The notes: generated by a model from the sequence alone, not told the origin. DNA of 64,000 nucleotides from Pararhizobium sp. YC-54 (GCF_025847205.1 NZ_JAOYTH010000018.1:1-64000); one strand, 5' to 3'. Positions 52,333 through 62,065 are shown, numbered from the stretch's first letter. A program made the numbers and translations.

Positions 52333-53340
52333 ATGCCCAGATTGTCCGCCTCCTCCGGCCTTGCTTTCGCATTGGCCCTTGCTCCCGCTGTTGCCCACGC
52401 CGTCGAGCCTCCTGCTCCGGCAGAACGCAAGCAGCTCGTCATCATCTCCTTCGATGGCGCGCACGACAACAGGCTTTGGGACAAGAGCCTGGACATGGCC
52501 AAGCGGACAGGCGCGCATTTCACCTATTTCCTCTCCTGCACGTTCCTGATGACACGGGCCGAGGGCGGCAAGGCCTATCAAGCACCGGGCCACAAGGCCG
52601 GACGGTCCAATGTCGGTTTTGCCCAGAGCCGGGAAGAGATCCAGGCCCGCGTCCGCCACATCTGGCAGGCGCATCAGGACGGTCACGACATCGGCAGCCA
52701 TGCCTGCGGCCATTTTGACGGCAAAGGCTGGACTGCTGCCAACTGGAAACAGGAATTCACCGCATTCAATACAGCGCTCGCCAATGCCTGGAGCGCCGGC
52801 GGCATCGCCGGCGAGCAGCCGGAAGGCTGGGCCGATTTCGCCGCGAATGACATCAAGGGTTTTCGCGCGCCCTATCTGTCGTTGAGCGACGGACTGCTGC
52901 CGGCCCTGAAGCAAGCTGGCTTCACCTACGACGCCAGCCTCGTCACCAAGGGACCAGGCTGGCCGACTGACGCGGTTGGATTGCCGCGCTTCGGACTGCC
53001 GCTCATTCCCGAAGGCCCGCAGCAGCGCCGCGTCATCGGCATGGACTATAACCTGTTCGTTCGCCATTCCATGGGCATCGAGAACCGCAAGGACAGCGCT
53101 ACCTTCGAAGAGCGCACGCTCGACGCCTACCGCAAAGCCTTCCAGAAGGAATACGGCGGCAATCGCATTCCCCTGCAACTGGGTTTTCATTTCGTCGAAA
53201 TGAACGGCGGCGCCTATTGGCGGGCGCTCGACCGGTTCCTGACCGAGACCTGCGACAAGCCGGATGTCGCCTGCGTCAGCTATGCTCAGGCGCTGCCGAT
53301 GATCCAGAACGAAAAGAAGGCGGATCGCTCCGCCTTCTGA
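52333..53340 (+). CDS. Polysaccharide deacetylase-family protein
   Basis: A 335-residue exported protein (signal peptide RLSASSGLAFALALAPAVAHA). The NodB-homology domain is visible: motif 1 SFDGAHDN (an atypical form of TFDDG), motif 2 H-x3-H in IGSHACGHFDG, and motif 3 GFRAPYLSLSDGL. Members remove acetyl groups from chitin, peptidoglycan or other polysaccharides. The altered motif 1 (D-G-A-H-D) could change metal binding. The last bases of the gene form a terminator hairpin. No substrate is assignable. Confidence 0.85.
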   Translation: MPRLSASSGLAFALALAPAVAHAVEPPAPAERKQLVIISFDGAHDNRLWDKSLDMAKRTGAHFTYFLSCTFLMTRAEGGKAYQAPGHKAGRSNVGFAQSREEIQARVRHIWQAHQDGHDIGSHACGHFDGKGWTAANWKQEFTAFNTALANAWSAGGIAGEQPEGWADFAANDIKGFRAPYLSLSDGLLPALKQAGFTYDASLVTKGPGWPTDAVGLPRFGLPLIPEGPQQRRVIGMDYNLFVRHSMGIENRKDSATFEERTLDAYRKAFQKEYGGNRIPLQLGFHFVEMNGGAYWRALDRFLTETCDKPDVACVSYAQALPMIQNEKKADRSAF

Positions 53341-53345
53341 ATTTC
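53315..53345 (+). terminator. Terminator overlapping the deacetylase stop
   Basis: A 10-bp stem (53315-53324 with 53329-53338), loop TCGC, followed by a T-containing tract. The stem lies in the last codons of the gene. Confidence 0.65.
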
Positions 53346-53363
53346 TTTCCGCGAATTTTGCAC

Positions 53364-54641
53364 TTAGGGCGTGTCGGCTGCGAGCTCACCGTCCGTTTCC
53401 TCGCGAGCGAGATAACGCTGATCGATCTCAGGCAAGGGCGTATCGTCGATCGCAGCTTCGAAGGCTTTCAGGCGCTTGTGGATCGATAGCAGCTCGATGA
53501 TCGTCGACCAGTAGTTCACCAGGTATTGGAACGAATTGCTGACCTCGCCGAAAGCCGTGGCAATCTGCTGCCAGATGCCCATCGTGATTTTCCCCAGCAC
53601 GATTGTCGGGATAAGGATGAAGTTCAGGAAAATCGCATCAAGCTGGCCGTAGGAAAAACGCGCCACATTGAAATAGGCATAGTGCCAGTACATGCGGAAA
53701 TAGTTGCGGCGCACGTTGTCGTAGAGTTCCCTGACGGTGACCGGCTGTGCACGGTCAGCATGATCTTCACCATAGACAAGCTCCTTGCGGTAGGCTGCCT
53801 CGACGCGCTGGTTTCGGAAGTTCAGTCCGGGCAGCTTGATGCCGGCGAATGCCAGAAGCGCCGTGCCGAAGAGCGACCACACGATCGCAAGCCAGAACAA
53901 TGCGTGGGGAACGGCGCCGAGGATCGGCAGATCGGAAACATGCTCCGACATGGCGAAGAGCAGCGGCAGGAAAACCACCAGCGTCATCACCGAATTGATC
54001 AAGGTGACGCCAAGGCCTTCAAGGATATTGGCGAAACGCATCGTATCTTCCTGAACACGCTGCGATGCCCCTTCGATATGGCGCAGCTTGTCCCATTTCG
54101 AGATATAGAAATCGTTCATCGCGGTACGCCAGCGAAAGACGTAGTGGTTGGTGAAAAAAGCTGTGACAACGTTCAGGGCGACGCTGACGAAGCCAATTTC
54201 TAGGAAGCGCAGTTGCAGGCTATAGAGCTGATCGACAGTCACTCCCGGCTTTCTCGAAAGCGCATCTTGAAACAGGTCGAAGAACGGGCCGCGCCAATTG
54301 TTAATCGCGACAGACGTCTGCACCGAGAAATACGCGACGAAAATGATGAACGCCGATCCCCAGATCGACCAGTTGGCCCAAGGATGATCACGGGCGACAA
54401 TCTTCCAGGCTCCCCCGAAGATCAGAACAAAGATGGTGAAGTAGAGATAAAACCAGAGATTGTCGGGGGTGAAGAAGTACGCAAGCCCGATCGGCGCCTT
54501 CTCCCCCGGAGCCAGCGGTGGCAAACCGATGGCAGCACCAATCTGTGGGCCGACCGAATACCACACCAGAATACAGATCACTGTCCATATCGCGCCAGAC
54601 GTGAAAAACAGCTTCGGATTGGGAAAAAAGGAATGGAACAA
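53364..54641 (-). CDS. bacA: Peptide transporter BacA/SbmA
   Basis: A 425-residue inner-membrane protein of the SbmA/BacA family (eight helices). The conserved core is clear: LFFTSGAIWTVICILVWYSVG, WRTAMNDFYISKWDKLRHIEGASQRVQEDTMRF, YWHYAYFNVARFSYGQLDAIF and LVNYWSTIIELLSIHKRL. In rhizobia BacA imports antimicrobial peptides and is needed for bacteroid survival in legume nodules; in Escherichia coli SbmA imports microcins and bleomycin. The start is either GTG at 54650 or the TTG used here (M-F-H-S-F-F-P-N-P), which resembles the rhizobial BacA N-terminus as I recall it. Confidence 0.9.
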   Translation of the reverse strand: MFHSFFPNPKLFFTSGAIWTVICILVWYSVGPQIGAAIGLPPLAPGEKAPIGLAYFFTPDNLWFYLYFTIFVLIFGGAWKIVARDHPWANWSIWGSAFIIFVAYFSVQTSVAINNWRGPFFDLFQDALSRKPGVTVDQLYSLQLRFLEIGFVSVALNVVTAFFTNHYVFRWRTAMNDFYISKWDKLRHIEGASQRVQEDTMRFANILEGLGVTLINSVMTLVVFLPLLFAMSEHVSDLPILGAVPHALFWLAIVWSLFGTALLAFAGIKLPGLNFRNQRVEAAYRKELVYGEDHADRAQPVTVRELYDNVRRNYFRMYWHYAYFNVARFSYGQLDAIFLNFILIPTIVLGKITMGIWQQIATAFGEVSNSFQYLVNYWSTIIELLSIHKRLKAFEAAIDDTPLPEIDQRYLAREETDGELAADTP

Positions 54642-54763
54642 GGCGGGCACTCACGTTTCTTGAGGGCATAGACGCCCTGCTTCGATGCGCCGAACCTAGG
54701 GCAAAAGCCCTCACCTGCCAATCACGTCAAGCTAATGTTACCGTTATTTAATCACGAGGCCGG

Positions 54764-55963
54764 TCAGGCCACCGCAGCAGCAACGATGCGGCGCATTTCC
54801 ACCCCGATCAACACGGCGCAAAACAGGAGAACGCCCGCCGCCAGCAGCGTCGGCCCATTGAAACTGCCGCTACCCTGTGCCAGCCAGCCGGCAACCAGCG
54901 GGCCGACGATCTGGCCGACGCCGAAGGCGGCGGTCATGAAGGCGAGCGCCTTGCGCGGGCTTTCCGGCGCCAACGCCCGGCCGATCTGCAGGCCATAGGC
55001 GGTGATCATGATGAACGTCAGCCCGAGCATCAGGCCACCGATAACCGGTGCGTAGGGTGACGGCAGGGCAACGACGAGGATGAGACCGGCAGCCTCGACC
55101 AGCAGACCCGCCAGATAGACCCCGACGATCCCGAGCCGCGGCACGGCAGCGCGCCAGAGATGAACCGAGACGGCGGCGGCAAGGCCGGTGATCAGCCAGG
55201 CGAGGAACTCGACCGTATGATCGGTGGCGCCTTGCCGTGCCATGGCAACGAGGAAGGTCGCGGTGATGACATAGCCGAAGCCGAACAGGCCGTAGGTCAG
55301 CGTCACGACGAAGAGCGGCCTGGTCCAGATCAACGGCTTTTCCCGCTCCGTGCTCTTTCCCCCTGCAGGGCTTGACGGCAAGAGGGCGGCGGCGGCGACG
55401 GTGCCGAGGCAGGCGATGATGGCGCCGCCGAACCACGCCGCCTGCCAGCCTGCAAAGGTACCAAACCCACCGGAAGGCAATAGAAAGACCATCAGCGACG
55501 ACACAGCAATACCGATGCCCACGCCGCCGAAATGAACGGACTGCACATGCGGATTGCCGGCGGCGAGCCCTCGGCTGAGCACGATCGCCGAGGTAAAGAT
55601 CATCGTGAAGGCGCTGGCGACACCGGCCAGGAACCGGATGACGGAAAACAGCAACAGCGACGACGTCAGCCCCATGGCAAGGAGCAAAAGCGTGGTCGCG
55701 GCAAGCGCCGACAGACTGATCAGCCGCTCGCGCCCGGCCGCCCAACCATAGCCGGCAGCGACCGCGCCGGCGAGATAACCGACGAAATTGGCCGACGCGA
55801 TCAGCCCGGCATCGGCGGGCGAAAGCCCAAGACCTGTCATCATGCCGGGCAGGATCGGCGTATAGGAAAACCGCCCGAAGCCCATCGCAACTGCCATGGC
55901 GACGGCGCCGGCGAAGGCCGTGGGGGCAAGGCTCGGGCTCAACGGGCGGTCCATCGTCGTCAT
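54764..55963 (-). CDS. YbfB/YjiJ-type MFS transporter
   Basis: A 399-residue major-facilitator protein with twelve predicted helices. The family pattern AMGFGRFSYTPILPGMM in helix 1 and the GFGYVITATFLVAM region in the middle are typical of the YbfB/YjiJ family. The transported molecule is unknown. The ATG at 55963 was chosen; an ATG three codons later and one 14 codons earlier are also in frame. None has a good ribosome site. Confidence 0.82.
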   Translation of the reverse strand: MTTMDRPLSPSLAPTAFAGAVAMAVAMGFGRFSYTPILPGMMTGLGLSPADAGLIASANFVGYLAGAVAAGYGWAAGRERLISLSALAATTLLLLAMGLTSSLLLFSVIRFLAGVASAFTMIFTSAIVLSRGLAAGNPHVQSVHFGGVGIGIAVSSLMVFLLPSGGFGTFAGWQAAWFGGAIIACLGTVAAAALLPSSPAGGKSTEREKPLIWTRPLFVVTLTYGLFGFGYVITATFLVAMARQGATDHTVEFLAWLITGLAAAVSVHLWRAAVPRLGIVGVYLAGLLVEAAGLILVVALPSPYAPVIGGLMLGLTFIMITAYGLQIGRALAPESPRKALAFMTAAFGVGQIVGPLVAGWLAQGSGSFNGPTLLAAGVLLFCAVLIGVEMRRIVAAAVA

Positions 55964-56062
55964 TCGATAGTTATCGCAATGCAGCATGACGGCGACAAGC
56001 GACAAAAATTGATGGTCTCGTTCAGCGGTGTGAATGCAAGAACAGCCTCATTGAGGCATGGC

Positions 56063-56812
56063 TTAGCCCGGCAGGGTCACGACCAGCGGTCCGCTCCGCG
56101 TGACGATCACTGTGTGCTCGTACTGGACGGTCATTGCCCGCGGTTCGCTGTAAAGCGTCCATTCGTCATCGCCGCCTTCTGCCCATTGCGCACCCAGCGA
56201 CAGGAAGGGCTCGACGGTGAACACCATGCCTTCGGTCATCCGCCGCTTTTCGTGCTTGTCCGGCCAGGTGGCGATCTCGGTCGGCTCCTCGTGCAGCGAG
56301 CGCCCGACACCGTGGCTGGCGAGGTTGGTGATCAGCGTGTAGCGGTTCTTCCTGGCAAAACTGCCAATGGCATTGCCGATTGAAGCCAGCGGTTTGCCGG
56401 CCTTTACCTCGTTCAGCCCCACCCACATGGCGCGCTTGCCATCGCGGCAGAGACGCTCGATCTGCGGCTTGACCGGCGGGACGGCAAAGGACGATCCGGT
56501 ATCGGCAAACAACCCGTTCTTCTCGGCGGAAACATCGATATTGACGAGATCGCCGGCCTGGATGATGCGTGGGCCGGGAATGCCGTGGGCGACTTCCTCG
56601 TTGACGCTGATGCAGGTGGCGCCGGGGAAATTATAGCTGAGCTCCGGTGCGGAACGGGCGCCGGCATCCTCCAGAACCTTGCGGCCGATCGCGTCGAGTT
56701 CCGCCGTGGTGATGCCTGGCTCGAGTGCTGCCGCCATGATCTGGATCGTGTTGGCGCAGATCCGGCCGATTTCCTTCAGCCGCTCCAGGTCTTCGTCATT
56801 GTTGAGTGTCAT
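56063..56812 (-). CDS. map: Type I methionine aminopeptidase
   Basis: A 249-residue enzyme that removes N-terminal methionine from nascent proteins. The five metal ligands are visible: the aspartates in NIDVSAEKNGLFADTG, the histidine in HGVGRSLHEEP, and the glutamates in FTVEPFLS and QYEHTVIV. It lacks the N-terminal zinc-finger extension of some type I members. It has no neighbour in the protein-synthesis group (such as rpsB or an rplM neighbour), so it may be a paralogue of the essential map gene. Confidence 0.92.
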   Translation of the reverse strand: MTLNNDEDLERLKEIGRICANTIQIMAAALEPGITTAELDAIGRKVLEDAGARSAPELSYNFPGATCISVNEEVAHGIPGPRIIQAGDLVNIDVSAEKNGLFADTGSSFAVPPVKPQIERLCRDGKRAMWVGLNEVKAGKPLASIGNAIGSFARKNRYTLITNLASHGVGRSLHEEPTEIATWPDKHEKRRMTEGMVFTVEPFLSLGAQWAEGGDDEWTLYSEPRAMTVQYEHTVIVTRSGPLVVTLPG

Positions 56813-56890
56813 CGTCTCTCGCTTTCGGCTGTTTATGTAACGCGCCGAAAGCGGCCAATCCAGACATCGGCTATAGGAAAATCGCTGGGG

Positions 56891-57949
56891 TCAGACGGTT
56901 TTTGCCTGTTTTTTCTCATCTGCCAGCGCCGCACGCACGAGCGGCGCCACTTTCGTGCCGTAGAGTTCGATGCCGCGCAGGATCTGGTCATGCGGCATCA
57001 GGCCGATCGCCATCTGCAGAAGGAAACGATCGTTGTTGAATATCTTCTGGTGCCGGATGATTTTTTCCGCGACCGTATCGGGATCGCCGAGAAAGAGATT
57101 GCCGTTCGGCCCGATCGACTGGTTGAAATGCGCCCGGTTGGTCGGACCCCAGCCGCGCTCGCGGCCGATGCGGTTCATCACCTCGGCCTGCGGGCCGTAA
57201 AACTGGTCGCCGGCCTTTTCATTGGTGTCGGCAATGAAGCCATGGACATTGATGCTGGTTTTCAGCTTGGACGCATCCTGTCCGGCGCGGCGCGCGGCTT
57301 CGCGGTAGAGGTCGAACAGCGGTGCATAGCGCGCCGGCTCGCCGCCGATGATCGCCAGCGCCACCGGCAGACCGAGCGCCCCCGCCCGCGCCACCGATTG
57401 CGGCGTGCCACCGACCGCGATCCAGAGCGGCAGCGGATCGTTCACCGGCCGCGGATAGACGCTGCGGCCATTGATCGGCGCGCGCTTTTCGCCTGACCAG
57501 GTCACGATCTCGCCATCGCGGATGGCTAGAAGCAGATCCAGTTTTTCCGAAAACAGCTGGTCGTAATCTTCGAGATCATAGCCGAACAGCGGGAAGGATT
57601 CGATGAAGGAGCCCCGCCCGGCCATGATTTCGGCACGGCCGTTCGAGATCAGGTCGAGCGTCGCAAACTGCTGGAAGACCCGGACGGGATCGTCCGAGCT
57701 CAGCACCGTGACAGCACTCGTCAGCTTGATGTTTTTCGTGCGTGCCGCCGCAGCAGCCAGGATCATTGCCGGGGCAGACGCGACATAATCCGGCCGGTGA
57801 TGTTCGCCCAGACCGAAAACATCAAGCCCGACCTGATCGGCCAGTTCGATTTCCTCGATCAGATGGCGCACCCGCTCCTCGCCCTCCTTACCGCGCCCCT
57901 GCGGCGCCTCCGGGTGAACGTCGCCGAAGGTGTAAAGACCGAGTTCCAT
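56891..57949 (-). CDS. LLM-class flavin-dependent oxidoreductase
   Basis: A 352-residue bacterial luciferase-like monooxygenase fold: GLYTFGDVHPEAP at the start, ADQVGLDVFGLGEHHRPDYVASAPAM, AGRGSFIESFPLFGYDLEDYD and the C-terminal GDPDTVAEKI. Such enzymes use reduced flavin to oxidise a variety of compounds. It is well conserved in rhizobia as far as I recall; the substrate is unknown. It lies 78 bases before (downstream in transcription of) the map gene; the two run in the same direction and may be co-transcribed. Confidence 0.87.
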   Translation of the reverse strand: MELGLYTFGDVHPEAPQGRGKEGEERVRHLIEEIELADQVGLDVFGLGEHHRPDYVASAPAMILAAAAARTKNIKLTSAVTVLSSDDPVRVFQQFATLDLISNGRAEIMAGRGSFIESFPLFGYDLEDYDQLFSEKLDLLLAIRDGEIVTWSGEKRAPINGRSVYPRPVNDPLPLWIAVGGTPQSVARAGALGLPVALAIIGGEPARYAPLFDLYREAARRAGQDASKLKTSINVHGFIADTNEKAGDQFYGPQAEVMNRIGRERGWGPTNRAHFNQSIGPNGNLFLGDPDTVAEKIIRHQKIFNNDRFLLQMAIGLMPHDQILRGIELYGTKVAPLVRAALADEKKQAKTV

Positions 57950-58065
57950 GCGATTCCTGCCTGTTTACGAAGCCCGGAAGGGGCAAAGTTGGTGTGGCCT
58001 CACACATAACCATCTGTGCGCATGACAGACAGCACGGAAGACGAAACAGTGTGTTTCCAGAAGGG

Positions 58066-58488
58066 TCAGGTTTCCCATGGATTGAGCAGACGCACCCCGG
58101 TGCCCATGAAATCCCGGGCATTGCGGGTAACCACCGTCAGGTCGTAGTGAAGTGCGGTGGCCGCGATAATAGCATCCCGCTCTGGCCGCTTATTTGGAAC
58201 ATGCAATCCGGCACAAAGAAGAGCCACCGCATCATGAAATACGAGAATGCGGTCCCTGAAAACCCTCGGAATATAGTCTGATATCCAAGCTTTTACTCGC
58301 ACAGCCTGTCGCTGATCACGACGTCTCAACGACAGATAGCCGACCTCCAACTCCATAATCGTGATGACTGAAAGGTAAAGCTCTTCTGTATCGACGTTCT
58401 GCACCCAATCCTTCACCGACGGATGACATTTGCCCTTGGCAGCCTTCCGAAACTCCGAAATTACATTCGTGTCAAGAATATACTTCAC
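58066..58488 (-). CDS. PIN-domain toxin (VapC-like)
   Basis: A 140-residue PIN nuclease with the acidic residues in ILDTNVISEF, VITIMELEVGYL, PERDAIIAATAL and TRNARDF. It overlaps its antitoxin by four bases. It is different in sequence from the PIN toxin at 48.9 kb, so it is a separate pair. No host target can be read from sequence. Confidence 0.9.
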   Translation of the reverse strand: MKYILDTNVISEFRKAAKGKCHPSVKDWVQNVDTEELYLSVITIMELEVGYLSLRRRDQRQAVRVKAWISDYIPRVFRDRILVFHDAVALLCAGLHVPNKRPERDAIIAATALHYDLTVVTRNARDFMGTGVRLLNPWET

Positions 58489-58793
58489 GAGAAATCTGGG
58501 ACCTTAAGACCCCAGTCTCCCTTCATTTCGGGAAACTCGAAATCGTCATCAATTTCCTCCAATCCCGGCATAGCAAGAAGTTCGAGGATATTTTTCTTTG
58601 GGCTTTGACGAGAGGCTTCCGCGTCCGCGAGATTATCGGTTCTGTCACTTGTCAGCTTCCGGTACTCGTCAATCGACAAAAGCACATGCGCCGGCCGGCC
58701 TCGGTCGGTAATGAACACAGGTCCGTCAGCGGCAGCCTTCTTGGCTCGGCCTGTGTCCTGATTGAATTCCCGGCTGGAAAATGTGGTGCTCAT
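58485..58793 (-). CDS. Phd/YefM-type antitoxin
   Basis: A 102-residue protein: Phd-type DNA-binding N-terminus (TTFSSREFNQDTGRAKKAAADGPVFITDRGRPAHVLLSIDEYRKL) and an acidic C-terminal region (EEIDDDFEFPEMKGD) that would bind the toxin. GGAG lies upstream of the ATG. An ATG eight codons earlier overlaps the putative operator and is less likely. Confidence 0.87.
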   Translation of the reverse strand: MSTTFSSREFNQDTGRAKKAAADGPVFITDRGRPAHVLLSIDEYRKLTSDRTDNLADAEASRQSPKKNILELLAMPGLEEIDDDFEFPEMKGDWGLKVPDFS

Positions 58794-58809
58794 CGGCGCT
58801 CCATCAATT

Positions 58810-58827
58810 TGTAGCAACGTTACTACA
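58810..58827. promoter_or_regulatory. Predicted operator of the second PIN pair
   Basis: TGTAGCAACGTTACTACA is an 18-bp palindrome except for one symmetric mismatch, located 17 bases before the antitoxin ATG. Phd-type antitoxins usually bind such sites to repress their own operon. Confidence 0.68.
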
Positions 58828-58851
58828 TTTGATGCCCTGGCACAAATCTTT

Positions 58852-60345
58852 CTACCCGTCGCTCAGCGTCCGCTTCACCGCATTGCGCCAGCCTTTCAGC
58901 TTTCCGGCGCGTGTCTTTTCGTCCATCGCCGGCTCGAACCGCTGGTCGCGGGCCCAGGATTTGGCAAAATCCTTCTGGTTCGGCCAGACCCCTGCCCGGC
59001 TGCCGGCAAGCCAGGCGACGCCGAGGGCCGTGGTCTCCAGAATAGTGGGCCGGTCCACCGGTGCATCGAGCAGGTCGGACAGGCGCTGCATCGTCCAGTC
59101 GGAAGCGACCATGCCGCCGTCGACACGCAGCACAGTTTCCTTGCCGTCGCTCTTCCAGTCCTTGTGCATGGCATCGAGCAGATCGCGCGTCTGGTAGCAG
59201 ACAGCCTCAAGCGCTGCGCGGGCGAACTCGGCCGGACCGGTGTTGCGGGTCATGCCGAAAATGGCGCCGCGCGCATCCGGATCCCAGTGCGGTGCACCAA
59301 GGCCGGTAAAGGCGGGCACCAGATAGACCTCCTGCGACGGATCGGCGCTTGCGGCAAGCGTGCCGGTATCGGGGGCCGCCTTGATGACCTTCAATCCATC
59401 CCGCAGCCACTGCACGGCGGCACCGGCAACGAAGATCGAGCCTTCCAAAGCGTAGGTGGTTTCACCGGCAAGCCGGTAGGCGATGGTCGTCAACAGCCGG
59501 TTCTTCGAGCGGACGATATCCTTGCCGGTATTCAAAAGCGCAAAGCAGCCGGTGCCATAGGTGGATTTCATCATGCCCGGCTGGAAGCAGGCCTGGCCGA
59601 TGGTGGCGGCCTGCTGGTCGCCGGCAACACCGAGGATCGGGATTTCGGCCCCGAAGACCGACATGTCCGTTACGCCGAAATCCGCGGCGCAGTCGAGAAC
59701 CTCAGGCAGCATGGCCTCGGGAACGCGCAGGATTTCAAGGAGTTCGCGATCCCACTCATTGGTGGCGATATTGAACATCAGCGTGCGCGAGGCATTGGTC
59801 GCATCCGTCACGAAGGATCTGCCGCCGGTCAGCCGCCAGATCAGGAACGTGTCGATCGTGCCGAAGCAGAGCTCGCCCTTGCCCCCACGCGCCCGCGCGC
59901 CCTTGACGTTGGCGAGCATCCAGGACAGCTTGGTACCGGAAAAATAAGGATCGAGCAGCAGGCCGGTCTTCCTGGTAAAGGTCTTTTCGAGCCCCTGGCG
60001 CTTCAGCTTGTCGCAGTAGGAGGCGGTGCGGCGGTCCTGCCAGACGATGGCATTGTGGATCGCCTTGCCGCTGTCGCGCTCCCAGACGACGACCGTCTCG
60101 CGCTGGTTGGTGATGCCGATCGCCGAGAGGTCACCGGCCTTGATACCGGCCTTGCTGATGGCTTCCCTAATCGCCCAGAGGACGGTATCCCAGATTTCCT
60201 CGGGATCATGTTCGACCCAGCCGGATTTGGGGAAATGCTGCTTGAATTCCTTCTGCCCGGACCCGGCGATTTTCTGGTCCTTGTCAAAGACGATCGCACG
60301 GCTCGATGTCGTGCCCTGATCGATTGCGAGAATATAGCCGCTCAC
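58852..60345 (-). CDS. glpK: Glycerol kinase
   Basis: A 497-residue FGGY-family kinase that phosphorylates glycerol to glycerol 3-phosphate. It has [16 protein letters not shown] at the start, the active-site arginine/glutamate pair in [41 protein letters not shown], and [11 protein letters not shown]. The upstream 224 bases are shared with the divergent xdhA and contain three ACG repeats at 11-base spacing that resemble DeoR-type operator half sites. No glpD or glpF is nearby. Confidence 0.96.
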   Translation of the reverse strand: MSGYILAIDQGTTSSRAIVFDKDQKIAGSGQKEFKQHFPKSGWVEHDPEEIWDTVLWAIREAISKAGIKAGDLSAIGITNQRETVVVWERDSGKAIHNAIVWQDRRTASYCDKLKRQGLEKTFTRKTGLLLDPYFSGTKLSWMLANVKGARARGGKGELCFGTIDTFLIWRLTGGRSFVTDATNASRTLMFNIATNEWDRELLEILRVPEAMLPEVLDCAADFGVTDMSVFGAEIPILGVAGDQQAATIGQACFQPGMMKSTYGTGCFALLNTGKDIVRSKNRLLTTIAYRLAGETTYALEGSIFVAGAAVQWLRDGLKVIKAAPDTGTLAASADPSQEVYLVPAFTGLGAPHWDPDARGAIFGMTRNTGPAEFARAALEAVCYQTRDLLDAMHKDWKSDGKETVLRVDGGMVASDWTMQRLSDLLDAPVDRPTILETTALGVAWLAGSRAGVWPNQKDFAKSWARDQRFEPAMDEKTRAGKLKGWRNAVKRTLSDG

Positions 60346-60423
60346 CTTGCCCCTCCCTGCTTTTCTTCTGCCCGCGGGTTCTCCTCAAGAGCGCGAGCCA
60401 TTTCAAAAACTTCAATACGATAC

Positions 60424-60452
60424 AAAAACGAATGTCAAACGAAAACAAAACG
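60424..60452. promoter_or_regulatory. Three phased AAACG repeats between glpK and xdhA
   Basis: AAACG ends at 60430, 60441 and 60452, one helical turn (11 bases) apart, in an A-rich stretch. This could be the operator for a GlpR/DeoR-like regulator, but neither the regulator nor the target gene can be decided from sequence. Confidence 0.4.
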
Positions 60453-60569
60453 CAAGCAAACGGGCCGTTGCGTCGCGCGAAAAAGCCGGGCGGCCATGGC
60501 AGAAACACAATTGTCACGGTGCCGGTTTTGGGCATAGTTTCAAGGTTCGAAATGAAAAGAAGAGACAGC

Positions 60570-62045
60570 ATGACACAGTCCGCCGGCAGCATCCGTTTTA
60601 TCCTGAATGACCGGGAGATTGCGCTCACCGCCGTGCATCCGACCGCGACGCTGCTTGATTTTCTGCGCCTCGAACGGCGGCTGACCGGCACCAAGGAAGG
60701 CTGTGCAGAAGGGGACTGCGGTGCCTGCACCGTTCTGGTCGGGCGGCTGTCGGGCGGTGAACTCGTCTATGAAAGCGTCAACGCGTGCATCCGTTTCACC
60801 GGCTCGCTGAACGCCACCCATGTCGTCACCGTCGAGCATCTGGCGGCGAGCGGCGGAACATTGCACCCGGTTCAGCAGGCAATGGTCGATTATCACGGTT
60901 CGCAGTGCGGTTTCTGCACCCCCGGCTTCGTCATGTCGCTCTATGGCCTCTGGCTGTCGAAGGACAATCCCGGCCGGGCCGATATCGAAAAGGCGCTGCA
61001 AGGCAATCTCTGTCGATGCACGGGCTACGAGCCGATCGTGAAAGCGGCGGAAGCCGTAGCACAGGCAAGGCCCGATGCGGTGTTCGACCCGATCGTCAAA
61101 GTCCGTAAGGATATCATTGCCAAGCTGACGGCGATCCGCTCGACGCAGACGATCCGCATGACAAGCGGTGACGCCACCCTGATCGTGCCCGGCACGGCTA
61201 CCGATCTTGCCGATGCGCTGGCGGACAATCCGCAGGCGACCATGGTTGCGGGCTGTACCGATGTCGGCCTCTGGGTCACCAAGCAGATGCGGGACCTGAA
61301 CCCGGTTATCTTTATCAATGGTCTGGAAGACCTCCAGTTCATCCGCGAAACGGATGATGGCATCATCATCGGCGCAGGCGTCACCTACTCGGCCGCCTTC
61401 GATCTGATGTCCGCGCGCTACCCCGCCTTCGGCCGCCTGCTCGATCGCCTTGGCGGCGAGCAGGTCCGCAACATGGGCACGATCGGCGGCAATGTCGCCA
61501 ATGGCTCGCCGATCGGCGACACGCCGCCGCCGCTGATTGTGCTTGGCGCCAGCGTGACACTGCGATCAAAGGCCGGACAGCGCACCGTGCCGCTTGAGGC
61601 CTATTTCATCGATTATGGCCGTCAGGACCGCAGACCCGGCGAATTCGTCGAGAGCGTTTTCGTGCCGAACCTGCCCAAGGGCGATCATTTCGCCGTCTAC
61701 AAGATTTCCAAGCGCCGCGATGAGGACATCTCCGCGCTCTGCGGCGCCTTCCGCATAGCGTTCGCGAGCGACAACACGGTTGCCTCCGCCCGGATCGCGT
61801 TCGGTGGCATGGCCGGGACGCCGAAACGGGCAACGAATGTCGAGGCGGCGCTGGTGGGCAAGCTCTGGACCGAAGAGACGGTGAAAGCGGCGCAGGCCGC
61901 ATTCGAACAGGATTACCAGCCGCTCACCGACTGGCGGGCGACGGCCGCCTATCGCATGCTGGCGGCGAAGAACCTGTTGTTGCGGTTTTTCCTGGAGACA
62001 TCGGGCGAAAAAGCGGAACTTGTCCGGTTCGAGGTGACGGCATGA
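60570..62045 (+). CDS. xdhA: Xanthine dehydrogenase small subunit (FeS/FAD)
   Basis: A 491-residue subunit with an N-terminal plant-type [2Fe-2S] domain (EGCAEGDCGACTVL), a second [2Fe-2S] domain (SQCGFCTPGF and NLCRCTGYEPI), and an FAD-binding domain (GCTDVGLWVTKQMRDL; the GGEQVRNMGTIGGNVANGSPIGDTPP loop). It oxidises hypoxanthine/xanthine to urate together with XdhB. The ATG at 60570 follows AGAAGAG; an ATG six codons earlier is also possible. A repeat element separates it from xdhB. Hypoxanthine could come from the adenine deaminase in this window. Confidence 0.95.
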   Translation: MTQSAGSIRFILNDREIALTAVHPTATLLDFLRLERRLTGTKEGCAEGDCGACTVLVGRLSGGELVYESVNACIRFTGSLNATHVVTVEHLAASGGTLHPVQQAMVDYHGSQCGFCTPGFVMSLYGLWLSKDNPGRADIEKALQGNLCRCTGYEPIVKAAEAVAQARPDAVFDPIVKVRKDIIAKLTAIRSTQTIRMTSGDATLIVPGTATDLADALADNPQATMVAGCTDVGLWVTKQMRDLNPVIFINGLEDLQFIRETDDGIIIGAGVTYSAAFDLMSARYPAFGRLLDRLGGEQVRNMGTIGGNVANGSPIGDTPPPLIVLGASVTLRSKAGQRTVPLEAYFIDYGRQDRRPGEFVESVFVPNLPKGDHFAVYKISKRRDEDISALCGAFRIAFASDNTVASARIAFGGMAGTPKRATNVEAALVGKLWTEETVKAAQAAFEQDYQPLTDWRATAAYRMLAAKNLLLRFFLETSGEKAELVRFEVTA

Positions 62046-62065
62046 GCGGCCGGGCGGGCTTTCCT

